Shown here in pieces: positions 17,704 to 24,824 of a stretch of DNA of 64,000 bases (position 1 is the first letter of the stretch; each line of letters begins with the position of its first letter). This DNA is from Chromatiaceae bacterium (lineage in GTDB: Bacteria; Pseudomonadota; Gammaproteobacteria; Chromatiales; Chromatiaceae), in assembly GCA_024235395.1 (NCBI GenBank), contig JACKMK010000003.1, positions 620,001 to 684,000 on the forward strand. The letters are read 5' to 3'. The position numbers and the translations under genes were made by a program. The notes below the pieces were generated by a model. That model saw only the letters and a program-made list of their open reading frames with translations, was not told where the DNA came from and did no database searches.

Positions 17704-17943
17704 ATGACCAAAAACAAATCCTATCGGCTCGCTATTGTCCTTTCGGTCGCCGCGCTTGCGGCGTTGTCCGGCTGCAAGACCAGCGAGCAGAAGGCAGACA
17801 ACCCGTTCAGCGCCTCGGCCGAGACGCGCGCACTGTGTGCGGACAAGATCCGCAATGGATTCTGCGGTGCCGGGAAGTGCGCCGCCGGGAAGTGCGGCGC
17901 GAGTCTGAAAGATACCTGCGCCAAGATCTTCGACGGCGAGTAG
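17704..17943 (+). CDS. HvfA-like cysteine-rich lipoprotein
   Basis: A 79-residue protein with a lipoprotein signal: basic start, hydrophobic core, lipobox LSGC at about residues 19-22, so it should be anchored to a membrane. The mature part reads ADNPFS, then ALCADKIRNGFCGAGKCA, AGKCGASLKDTCAKIFDGE. This is the same layout as the last 60 residues of the divergent secreted protein, shortened and with five cysteines after the lipid-carrying one. An AGAGGAGAGG ribosome site stands before the ATG. It lacks the EGKCG motif. A metal-binding role is inferred from the composition and from the Fur-box-like site upstream. Confidence 0.6.
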   Translation: MTKNKSYRLAIVLSVAALAALSGCKTSEQKADNPFSASAETRALCADKIRNGFCGAGKCAAGKCGASLKDTCAKIFDGE

Positions 17944-18059
17944 GCGGGGACCTCGACCCCTGGGCGATGGCATGCCCGGGGCGTGCCGCGGTGGTATGCA
18001 ACAGATCGCGCGCGAAGACGGTCATAATTCCGAGGTGACCGGAAGAGGATCAGTCCCCT

Positions 18060-18587
18060 ATGCATAACAGGGTCTGGATGCCGTTGTTCGGCCTCCTGTT
18101 TTCGTCGGCATTGTTCGCGAATGAGGCGGCCGAGCCGACCGAACGCGGCACGACGGCTGTCGTCCCCGCCTACAGTCGCGCCTACGATCCCGCACGTGAC
18201 CCCTATGCCGACGGGCGTGACGCGCTGGCGCTGGCGCGCGACACCGACCGTCGCGTGCTGATCGAACTGGGCGGCGAATGGTGCCAGTGGTGTCACGTGC
18301 TGGAACGCTTCTGGAACCGGAACGCCCGGGTGCGCGCGGCACTCGACCGACATTTCGTGCTGCTCAAGGTGAACGTCAGCGAGGAAAACGACAATGCCGC
18401 GTTTCTCGCCGGTCTACCGCCCAACCTCGGATTTCCGCATATCTACGTGGCGGCCGACGATGGGCAGATTCTGCATTCCCAGGACACCGCCGAGTTCCTG
18501 GTCGACGGACACTACGATGAACGGCGTATGCTGGGCTTCATCGAGCGCTGGCGCACACCGGACGACGACGTGGAGGCCGAACGATGA
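18060..18587 (+). CDS. Exported thioredoxin-like protein
   Basis: A 175-residue protein with a signal peptide (about 1-20, ending LFA-NEAA). The thioredoxin-fold domain (about 45-165) resembles the thioredoxin_7/DUF255 group, with the redox motif GGEWCQWCHVLERFW followed by LLKVNVSEEND and the cis-proline region GFPHIYVA. Its last four bases overlap the next gene, so it is coupled to the gluconate-dehydrogenase-like and GMC oxidoreductase genes. It may keep cysteines of a periplasmic partner reduced, perhaps the cysteine-rich lipoprotein 116 bases upstream; that link is inference. Confidence 0.8.
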   Translation: MHNRVWMPLFGLLFSSALFANEAAEPTERGTTAVVPAYSRAYDPARDPYADGRDALALARDTDRRVLIELGGEWCQWCHVLERFWNRNARVRAALDRHFVLLKVNVSEENDNAAFLAGLPPNLGFPHIYVAADDGQILHSQDTAEFLVDGHYDERRMLGFIERWRTPDDDVEAER

Positions 18588-19198
18588 AACATCTGTCCAG
18601 GCGGCTGGCCGAACAGGCGGGCCTGCACGGCTGGCTGCAGGAATGGCAGGCGCAGCTGCTGTCGCGGCGGCGTTTTCTACTGCGCATGGCAGGTGGCTCT
18701 CTCGCGGCCATGCTGCCGTTCGGGATCGCCGATGCGGTATCGGCATCGACGTCCATCGACGACGCGGCACGCTGGAAGATCCTTGACGCCGTGCAGCGCC
18801 ACATGCTGCCCAGCGAGACAGACGCGCCGGGCGCGGCCGAGATCCACGCGCTCGATTATCTGCGCTTCATCGTCGCCGACGAGAGCATCGATGCCGAAGA
18901 CCGGGCGTTCCTGCTGCAGGGGGCCGGCTGGCTGGAGGACATGGCACAGCAGATGACCGGGACCTCGTTTACCGCACTCGACGAAGACGGGCGCGAACGC
19001 GTGCTGCGCCGGATCGAAGGTTCGTCGGCCGGTCACAATTGGCTGTCGCAGATGCTGCTGTACCTGATCGAGGCGCTGCTTTCCGACCCTGCCTACGGTG
19101 GCAATGCGCAACGCGCCGGTTGGCGCTGGCTGGCACACATCCCCGGTTTCCCGAGCCCGCCCCCGGACAAACTGTACCCGGAGTTGCTGAAACGATGA
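18584..19198 (+). CDS. Gluconate 2-dehydrogenase subunit 3 family protein, Tat-exported
   Basis: A 204-residue protein with a twin-arginine signal starting unusually late: LSRRRFLLRMAGGSLAAML at about residues 26-44, after a 25-residue cytoplasmic leader. The mature part (WKILDAVQRHMLP, HALDYLRFIVAD, GTSFTALDEDGRERVLRR, and a final NAQRAGWRWLAHIPG) is typical of the small subunit that accompanies GMC flavoprotein dehydrogenases. Such pairs are exported together by Tat on the small subunit's signal. It overlaps both neighbours by four bases. Confidence 0.87.
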   Translation: MKHLSRRLAEQAGLHGWLQEWQAQLLSRRRFLLRMAGGSLAAMLPFGIADAVSASTSIDDAARWKILDAVQRHMLPSETDAPGAAEIHALDYLRFIVADESIDAEDRAFLLQGAGWLEDMAQQMTGTSFTALDEDGRERVLRRIEGSSAGHNWLSQMLLYLIEALLSDPAYGGNAQRAGWRWLAHIPGFPSPPPDKLYPELLKR

Positions 19199-20871
19199 GC
19201 GAATACGATGTCTGCGTGATCGGCAGCGGCGCTGGCGGCGGTCCGGTCGCCTATACGCTCGCGCAGCAGGGCCGCTCGGTGGTCGTTCTGGAAAAGGGGC
19301 CCTGGTTCACCGAGGCCGATTTCTTCAAGGATGAGCTCGCGTGCTGCCGGCGCAGCGTGTACACGCCGCGCCTGCAGGACGAACAGCACGTGATCGAGGA
19401 CCGCAACGACGCCGGCGACTGGGTCGGCACCCCGACGTCCGAGTCGGGTTGGGACTTCTGGAACGGCAACTGCGTCGGTGGATCGAGCAATTTCATGAGC
19501 GGCTTTTTCCATCGCCTGAAGCCGGTCGACTTCCGCCTGCTTTCCGAGTTCGGCCCGGTCGACGGGGCGAATATCGTCGACTGGCCGATCAGTTACGACG
19601 ATCTGGAGCCCTATTACGACAAGGTCGAGAAGGTCGTCGGGGTGTCCGGCAGGGCCGAGGAGCATGCGCGCGCAGAGCCCCGCTCTAGTGCCGACTTCCC
19701 CTATCCGCCGACCGCCGAGCACCCGGTATCCGCCTGGATCGACGAGGCCTGCGGTCGACTCGGTTATCACCCGCTGCGGGTGCCGCGCGCGATCCTCAGT
19801 CAGCCCGACCACGGGCGGCGCGCCTGCGAGTACTCTGGCTACTGCGGCAGCTACGGCTGTTCGAGCGGTGCGAAGGGCGGTTCACGCGCGGCGTTGCTCG
19901 ACCACGCGGTCGCCAGCGGGCACTGTGAGATTCGCGCCCGGGCCAAGGTCCACCGCTTGATCAGCGATGCGAAGGGTCGGGTGGTCGCGGCCGAGTATTC
20001 GGACCAGGCGGGCAGGCGTCGCCGGGTGCACGCCAAGGTGTTCGTCGTCGCCTGTCAGGCGATCGAGAGCGCGCGACTGCTGCTGGCGTCCACCGGTCCG
20101 CGATTCGCGAACGGCCTGGGCAACAACAGTGGCCAGGTCGGGCGCAACCTGCTGTTTTCGGCTGGCGGGGCGGGTGGCGGCGACCTGGTGTTCGCTGACC
20201 TCCCCGCGGAAAAGGTCGAGCAGCTGCGCGTGATGGGACCCTTCGTGAACCGCGCGCTCGACGACTGGTACGTGATCGACGACCCGGGGTTCGACGGCGG
20301 CCGCGCCAAGGGCGGGGTGGTCGAGTTCCTGCTGACCCATCCCAACCCGATCGCGCGTGCCAGTGGCGCGAAATGGGGCGAGGACGGCCTGCTCTGGGGC
20401 AGGCCGCTGAAACGGCGCCTGGAACGCTGGTTTCGCGAGGACCGCCGCCTGGCTTTCGAGGCGTTCAACGACTGGTTGCCGGTCGACAGCTGTTTCGTCG
20501 CGCTCGACAAGCAGGTGCGCGACCGCTGGGGCGACCCGGTCGCCAGGGTGCGCATCGGTTATCACGCGCGCAACCTCAGTGTCGGCGAGTACCTGGCGAC
20601 GCATGCCGAGAAGGTCCTCCGGCAGATGGGGGCGCGCAACATCGCGTCGAACATCAGCGGCGCGCCGCCACCGAATCTGGTCGCTGGCGGCTGTCGCTTC
20701 GGCACCGACCCGGCGTCGTCGGTGCTCGACGCCGACTGTCGGCTGCACGAGGCCGACAATGTCTATGTCAGCGACGGCAGCTTCATGCCGACCGGGGGCA
20801 GTGTGCCCTACACCTGGACCATCTATGCGAACGCATTCCGGGTGGCCGACAAGATTGCCGCGACGCTGTAG
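19195..20871 (+). CDS. GMC-family FAD oxidoreductase
   Basis: A 558-residue flavoprotein. The N-terminal FAD-binding fold is VCVIGSGAGGGPVAYTL with VVVLEKGPWF, followed by WNGNCVGGSSNFMSG. The C-terminal GMC domain ends NVYVSDGSFMPTGGSVPYTWTI. It has no signal of its own and presumably rides the Tat signal of the small subunit just upstream. The usual catalytic histidine ahead of the G-T/G-x-R-x-G-x-D motif is not visible: here the text is NLVAGGCRFGTDPASS. The later N-P is V-P. Substrate is unknown. Many relatives oxidise alcohols or sugars and pass electrons to cytochrome c; no cytochrome is in this operon. Confidence 0.88.
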   Translation: MSEYDVCVIGSGAGGGPVAYTLAQQGRSVVVLEKGPWFTEADFFKDELACCRRSVYTPRLQDEQHVIEDRNDAGDWVGTPTSESGWDFWNGNCVGGSSNFMSGFFHRLKPVDFRLLSEFGPVDGANIVDWPISYDDLEPYYDKVEKVVGVSGRAEEHARAEPRSSADFPYPPTAEHPVSAWIDEACGRLGYHPLRVPRAILSQPDHGRRACEYSGYCGSYGCSSGAKGGSRAALLDHAVASGHCEIRARAKVHRLISDAKGRVVAAEYSDQAGRRRRVHAKVFVVACQAIESARLLLASTGPRFANGLGNNSGQVGRNLLFSAGGAGGGDLVFADLPAEKVEQLRVMGPFVNRALDDWYVIDDPGFDGGRAKGGVVEFLLTHPNPIARASGAKWGEDGLLWGRPLKRRLERWFREDRRLAFEAFNDWLPVDSCFVALDKQVRDRWGDPVARVRIGYHARNLSVGEYLATHAEKVLRQMGARNIASNISGAPPPNLVAGGCRFGTDPASSVLDADCRLHEADNVYVSDGSFMPTGGSVPYTWTIYANAFRVADKIAATL

Positions 20872-20945
20872 CGCTCCCGTCTTTCGCGATCGGAAGGGCG
20901 CGGTATCGTCAGCGTCCGGTCGGCATGGCGCCGCGTGCCACGATC

Positions 20946-21548
20946 CTAGGCGGTCACCTCGAACCACTCGTCGAGCTTGGCGTGTGCCTCGTCGATGCCG
21001 TCGCGCTTCAGCGATGAGAAGGTCTGCGCGCTGAATACCGGGTCGATCTTCTGCAACTCGGCGCGCACCTTCAGCAGCGTGCCCTGGGCCGGACCCTTTT
21101 TCAGCTTGTCGGCCTTGGTCAACAGCACATGCACCGGCAGCGCGATGTGGCTCGCCCACGCAAGCATCTGGCGGTCGTAGTCCTTCAGCGGGTGGCGGAT
21201 GTCCATCATCAGCATCAGGCCGCGCAGGCACTCGCGTTGCTCGAGATACGAGGCCAGCGCGCCCTGCCACTCGCGCTTGATGCCCTCGGCGACCTTCGCA
21301 TAGCCATAGCCCGGCAGATCCACGATGCGTCGCTGTGAATCGACCGCAAAGAAGTTGAGCAGTTGTGTTCGGCCAGGGGTCTTGCTCGTGCGTGCGAGCG
21401 TCTTCTGGTCACACAGCGTATTGATCGCGCTGGATTTCCCCGCGTTGGACCGCCCCGCGAACGCGACCTCGTAACCCTCGTCGGCCGGGGTCTGGCTGAG
21501 CTTCGCGGCGCTGGTCTGGAAGGCGGTCTGGCGGTACAGCGGGTTCAT
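20946..21548 (-). CDS. engB: Ribosome biogenesis GTP-binding protein YihA/YsxC
   Basis: A 200-residue small GTPase needed for large-subunit ribosome assembly. G1 is FAGRSNAGKSSAIN, G3 is VDLPGYGYAKV and G4 is LLTKADKLKK. The ATG at 21548 overlaps the moaC stop by four bases (ATGA) and opens with MNPLYRQTAFQTSAA, the expected family N-terminus. It is the last gene of a three-gene minus-strand operon. Confidence 0.96.
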   Translation of the reverse strand: MNPLYRQTAFQTSAAKLSQTPADEGYEVAFAGRSNAGKSSAINTLCDQKTLARTSKTPGRTQLLNFFAVDSQRRIVDLPGYGYAKVAEGIKREWQGALASYLEQRECLRGLMLMMDIRHPLKDYDRQMLAWASHIALPVHVLLTKADKLKKGPAQGTLLKVRAELQKIDPVFSAQTFSSLKRDGIDEAHAKLDEWFEVTA

Positions 21549-22039
21549 GCGTCCGGGAAGTCGCTGCGTCGCCAGTGGCCTGACTTGCCGCCGGATTTTT
21601 CTTCGAGCCGCACGTTTTCGATCACCATGCCGCGGTCGACCGCCTTGCACATGTCGTAGACGGTCAGCAGGGCGACCTGCACTGCGCACAGCGCCTCCAT
21701 TTCGACACCGGTCTGGCTGCGCGTCTTCGCGGTCGCGTGGCAGTGGATGCAGTCGAGCCGGGTGTCCGGTGTGAACTCGATGCTGACCTTGGTCAGCGGC
21801 ATCGGGTGACACAGCGGGACGAGGTCGGCGGTGCGTTTCGCGCCCATGATGCCGGCGATGCGCGCGACGCCGAGGACGTCACCCTTCTTGTGTCCGCCTT
21901 CGAGGATCTTCTGCAGCGTGCTGGCCTGCATGCGGATGCTGCCGCTCGCGACCGCCAGCCGCTCGCTGACCGCCTTGTCGCCGACATCGACCATGTGCGC
22001 CTGGCCTTCGGCGTCGAAATGGGTGAATCGTTCAGACAT
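21545..22039 (-). CDS. moaC: Cyclic pyranopterin monophosphate synthase
   Basis: Second enzyme of molybdenum cofactor synthesis, acting after MoaA. The 164-residue protein contains LVPLCHPMPLTKV, GVEMEALCAVQVALLTVYDMCKAVD with the catalytic lysine and aspartate, and the C-terminal EEKSGGKSGHW. It starts inside the end of the phosphoesterase gene (8-base overlap) and overlaps engB at its end. moaA and other moa genes are not in the window. Confidence 0.97.
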   Translation of the reverse strand: MSERFTHFDAEGQAHMVDVGDKAVSERLAVASGSIRMQASTLQKILEGGHKKGDVLGVARIAGIMGAKRTADLVPLCHPMPLTKVSIEFTPDTRLDCIHCHATAKTRSQTGVEMEALCAVQVALLTVYDMCKAVDRGMVIENVRLEEKSGGKSGHWRRSDFPDA

Positions 22040-22583
22040 GCGCAGCTCCGCCAGCGGTGTACTCGAGTGACTTGGGCACCTCGTGCAGCTCGAATGTCAT
22101 CGCCGCAAGATCCGCCAGCACCCAGGTCGCCGGTGCCTGACCGACGCCGCCGATCGTGCCTGGATTGACCAGGTGGGTCGTGCCGCCGGCGCAGTTTTTC
22201 TGTTCGACGATCTCGGCCTTGTGGCTGTGTCCGCAACACACCAGGTCCCAGTCGCCGGTCGCCGCCATCGCCCGCGCATAATGCGGATAATGGACCAGGA
22301 AGATCCGCTTTCCGGCCAACTCTATGCCGGCATCCATGCCGTGAAAGCGCACGATCCCGCCGGGTTTATGGGCCAGCTGGGTCAGTGCGAACAGGTCGCC
22401 GGTGTTGTTGCCATGGATCACGTGCACCGGAAGGCGGTATTTTTCCAGGCAATGCAGGGTGCTGGGTGCGACCAGGTCGCCGCAGTGCAATACCGCCTCG
22501 GCGCCGGCGGCCTTGGCGTCGGCGACTGCGGCATCGATCAGCGGGATGTGATCATGGCTGTCGGACAGGATACAGACCTTCAT
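22032..22583 (-). CDS. Calcineurin-like phosphoesterase, YfcE/MJ0936 type
   Basis: A 183-residue metallophosphoesterase. All five metal-binding blocks are present: LSDSHDH, HCGDLV, IHGNNTGD, HYPHYAR and CCGHSHK. Relatives hydrolyse phosphodiesters such as bis-p-nitrophenyl phosphate or cyclic nucleotides; the natural substrate is uncertain. It heads the moaC-engB transcription unit and is divergent from the esterase-like gene. Confidence 0.9.
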   Translation of the reverse strand: MKVCILSDSHDHIPLIDAAVADAKAAGAEAVLHCGDLVAPSTLHCLEKYRLPVHVIHGNNTGDLFALTQLAHKPGGIVRFHGMDAGIELAGKRIFLVHYPHYARAMAATGDWDLVCCGHSHKAEIVEQKNCAGGTTHLVNPGTIGGVGQAPATWVLADLAAMTFELHEVPKSLEYTAGGAAHV

Positions 22584-22676
22584 CGGTTACGGCTTCGACG
22601 GTGGCAGGGCCGGTTATCGTACCGCAATCCGCTCGCCGCGGCCGATTCGGCGCCGCGCGCCGGTCGCGGCGCCAAC

Positions 22677-24077
22677 GTGGTTCGAACGCCACGCCGCGGT
22701 ATCCGCGTGGGTGCCACGATCGCGCTGGTGCTTCTGCTGGCATCGCCGTCAGCCGCGTCCCCCGAATCCGGTGAACTGGTCCAGGTGCTGGCGGAGATCG
22801 CCCGGCCGCTGCGCGATGCGCGGGATCTCGCCCCCCTGCTCGAAGCGGCCGCCGACGCGCGCCTGGTATTGCTCGGCGAGGCCTCGCACGGGACGCACGA
22901 GTTCTATGCCTGGCGTGACCGGATGACCCGGCGCCTGGTTGCCGAGCAGGGCTTTTCGATGCTCGCGATCGAGGGTGAATGGGTGAGCCTGCTGCCGCTG
23001 GATCGCTATGTCCGCCACGCGCCGGACGCCCCGGCGTCGGCGCGCGCCGCATTGCAGGCGATCGACCGCTGGCCCCGCTGGGTCTGGGCAAACCGCGAAT
23101 TCGAATCCCTGGCCGAATGGTTGCGTGGATTCAACGCCGACCGTCCGCCCGCCCGTCGTGTGGGCGTGCACGGCATCGACCTGTATGCGATCTGGGAATC
23201 GCTGGATGCGGTCCAGGCGTTCTACGCGAGCCACCTCGTCGGGGCGGCACCCAGGACCGAGCAGCGCTATCGCCTGCTGCGGCAGTTCCGGGAACGGGAT
23301 CGCGCCTACGCGGAATTCGTGCGTACCACCGGTCGGTCGGCGGAGACTGCGGTGGCGGAGGTGGCCAATGAGCTGGATGCCCTCTACCGGCGTGCGCGAG
23401 CAGCCGACCGCGACGTACTGTTCGAGGTCTTGCAACACGCGCGCGTCGTGCAGTCCGGCGAGCGCTACCTGCGCCTGTTGCCGTCGGCGGGCCCGTACTC
23501 ATGGAACGCGCGTGCCGAGCACCTGGCGCGTTCGGTCGACCACCTGCTCGCGCACTATGGCGATCACAGCCGGGCGATCGTCTGGGCGCACAACACCCAT
23601 GTCGGGGACGCGCGCGCGACCGACATGCGGCGTACCGGCGAGGTCAACCTCGGGCAACTGGTGCGTCAACGCTACGGCCGCGACGCGGTGTTCGTACTGG
23701 GGTTCGGGAGCGCCCACGGCAGCGTGTTCGCGGCGCATCGCTGGGACGGTCCCGGCGAGGTGATGCAGCTGTCGGCTCCGCGGCCGGACAGCGTCGAGGC
23801 GGCACTGCTCGCGGCGGGCAGCGGCGATCGGCTGCTGCTGTTCGATCCGGACTCGCCGGCGACGCGGTCACTTTTGCGGGCCCTGCCGCACCGCGCGGTC
23901 GGCGTCGTCTACGACGCGGCGCACGACGGGGTGAAGCACTATATGCGGAGTTGTCTTCCGCAGCGCTACGATGCCTTTGCATTTCTTCCGGCCACCCGCG
24001 CACTGGAGCCGTTGCAGGCCTTGCCGGGCGGCCGCGACGCCCAGGCCGGGCCGGCCCACCGGCCCGCAGCGCGCTGA
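22677..24077 (+). CDS. Exported erythromycin-esterase-family protein
   Basis: A protein of about 466 residues. GTG at 22677 is my choice because it gives a positively charged leader (VVRTPRRGIRVGATIALVLLLASPSAAS) typical of a signal peptide; GTG at 22707 is an alternative. The body has the superfamily motifs LLGEASHGTHEFYAWRD, AIEGEW, VGVHGIDLYAIWESLD and VWAHNTHVGDA, which supply the conserved Glu/His residues of Ere-like hydrolases. Most chromosomal members are not proven resistance genes; the substrate is unknown. It ends five bases from the convergent ppa gene. Confidence 0.82.
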   Translation: MVRTPRRGIRVGATIALVLLLASPSAASPESGELVQVLAEIARPLRDARDLAPLLEAAADARLVLLGEASHGTHEFYAWRDRMTRRLVAEQGFSMLAIEGEWVSLLPLDRYVRHAPDAPASARAALQAIDRWPRWVWANREFESLAEWLRGFNADRPPARRVGVHGIDLYAIWESLDAVQAFYASHLVGAAPRTEQRYRLLRQFRERDRAYAEFVRTTGRSAETAVAEVANELDALYRRARAADRDVLFEVLQHARVVQSGERYLRLLPSAGPYSWNARAEHLARSVDHLLAHYGDHSRAIVWAHNTHVGDARATDMRRTGEVNLGQLVRQRYGRDAVFVLGFGSAHGSVFAAHRWDGPGEVMQLSAPRPDSVEAALLAAGSGDRLLLFDPDSPATRSLLRALPHRAVGVVYDAAHDGVKHYMRSCLPQRYDAFAFLPATRALEPLQALPGGRDAQAGPAHRPAAR

Positions 24078-24082
24078 GATCG

Positions 24083-24628
24083 TCAGAAGTTCGGTTTCTC
24101 CGGCGCGTCCTGGTACATCTTCACGCTGTCCAGGATCTCCTGTCTGGCCTCGTCGACGCCGTACCAGCCATCGACGCGCACCCACTTGCCCTCGTCGAGG
24201 TCCTTGTAGTGCTCGAAGAAGTGCGAGATGCGGTTGAGGACCTCGCCGGGCAGGTCGCGAAACGACTCGACACCGCGGTAGGTCTTGCACAGCTTGTCGA
24301 TCGGCACCGCGAGGACCTTGGCGTCGTCGCCGGACTCGTCCTTCATCTTCAGCACGCCGACCGGCCGGCAGGTGATCACCGAACCCGAGATCAGCGGGTG
24401 CGGGGTCAATACCAGCACATCCACGGGGTCGCCGTCCTTGGACAGCGTATGCGGGACGTATCCGTAGTTGCACGGGTAGTACATCGCGGTCGACATGAAG
24501 CGGTCGACGAACATCGCGCCGGTGTCCTTGTCGAGCTCGTATTTGACCGGATCGGAATGGGCCGGGATCTCGATGATCACGTTGATCTGATTGGGCACTT
24601 CGCCCTTGCTCACTCGGTCCAGGTTCAT
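24083..24628 (-). CDS. ppa: Soluble inorganic pyrophosphatase
   Basis: Family I pyrophosphatase, 181 residues, cytoplasmic, splitting PPi to two phosphates. It has VIIEIPAHSDPVKYELDKD, the YYPCNYGYVPHT block and the signature DGDPVDVLVLTP with three metal-binding aspartates. The membrane pyrophosphatase and the PPi-dependent phosphofructokinase lie within 9 kb, so control of PPi is a theme of this region. Confidence 0.97.
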   Translation of the reverse strand: MNLDRVSKGEVPNQINVIIEIPAHSDPVKYELDKDTGAMFVDRFMSTAMYYPCNYGYVPHTLSKDGDPVDVLVLTPHPLISGSVITCRPVGVLKMKDESGDDAKVLAVPIDKLCKTYRGVESFRDLPGEVLNRISHFFEHYKDLDEGKWVRVDGWYGVDEARQEILDSVKMYQDAPEKPNF

Positions 24629-24824
24629 GATGGCTCCTGTGGTTTACGGACACTGTCGTGCAAGCGGCACAGTATATCGTCAGGCCGTCGCGGTGCGTCG
24701 ATAGGTGCCGTCAATAGTCTGGGGTGGATCGTTCCGCCTGGTAAAAAATGGCCGGGTTGCGCCGCTAAACGTGGAGGTGCCGACGTGGCACGCGACACGA
24801 ATCCGTTTCCCCCACGGCGATCCG

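Noticed and set aside
22083..22676. Upstream extension of the esterase-like gene to 22083
   Set aside because: It would run antisense through the phosphoesterase gene; the signal-peptide start at 22677 is far more plausible.
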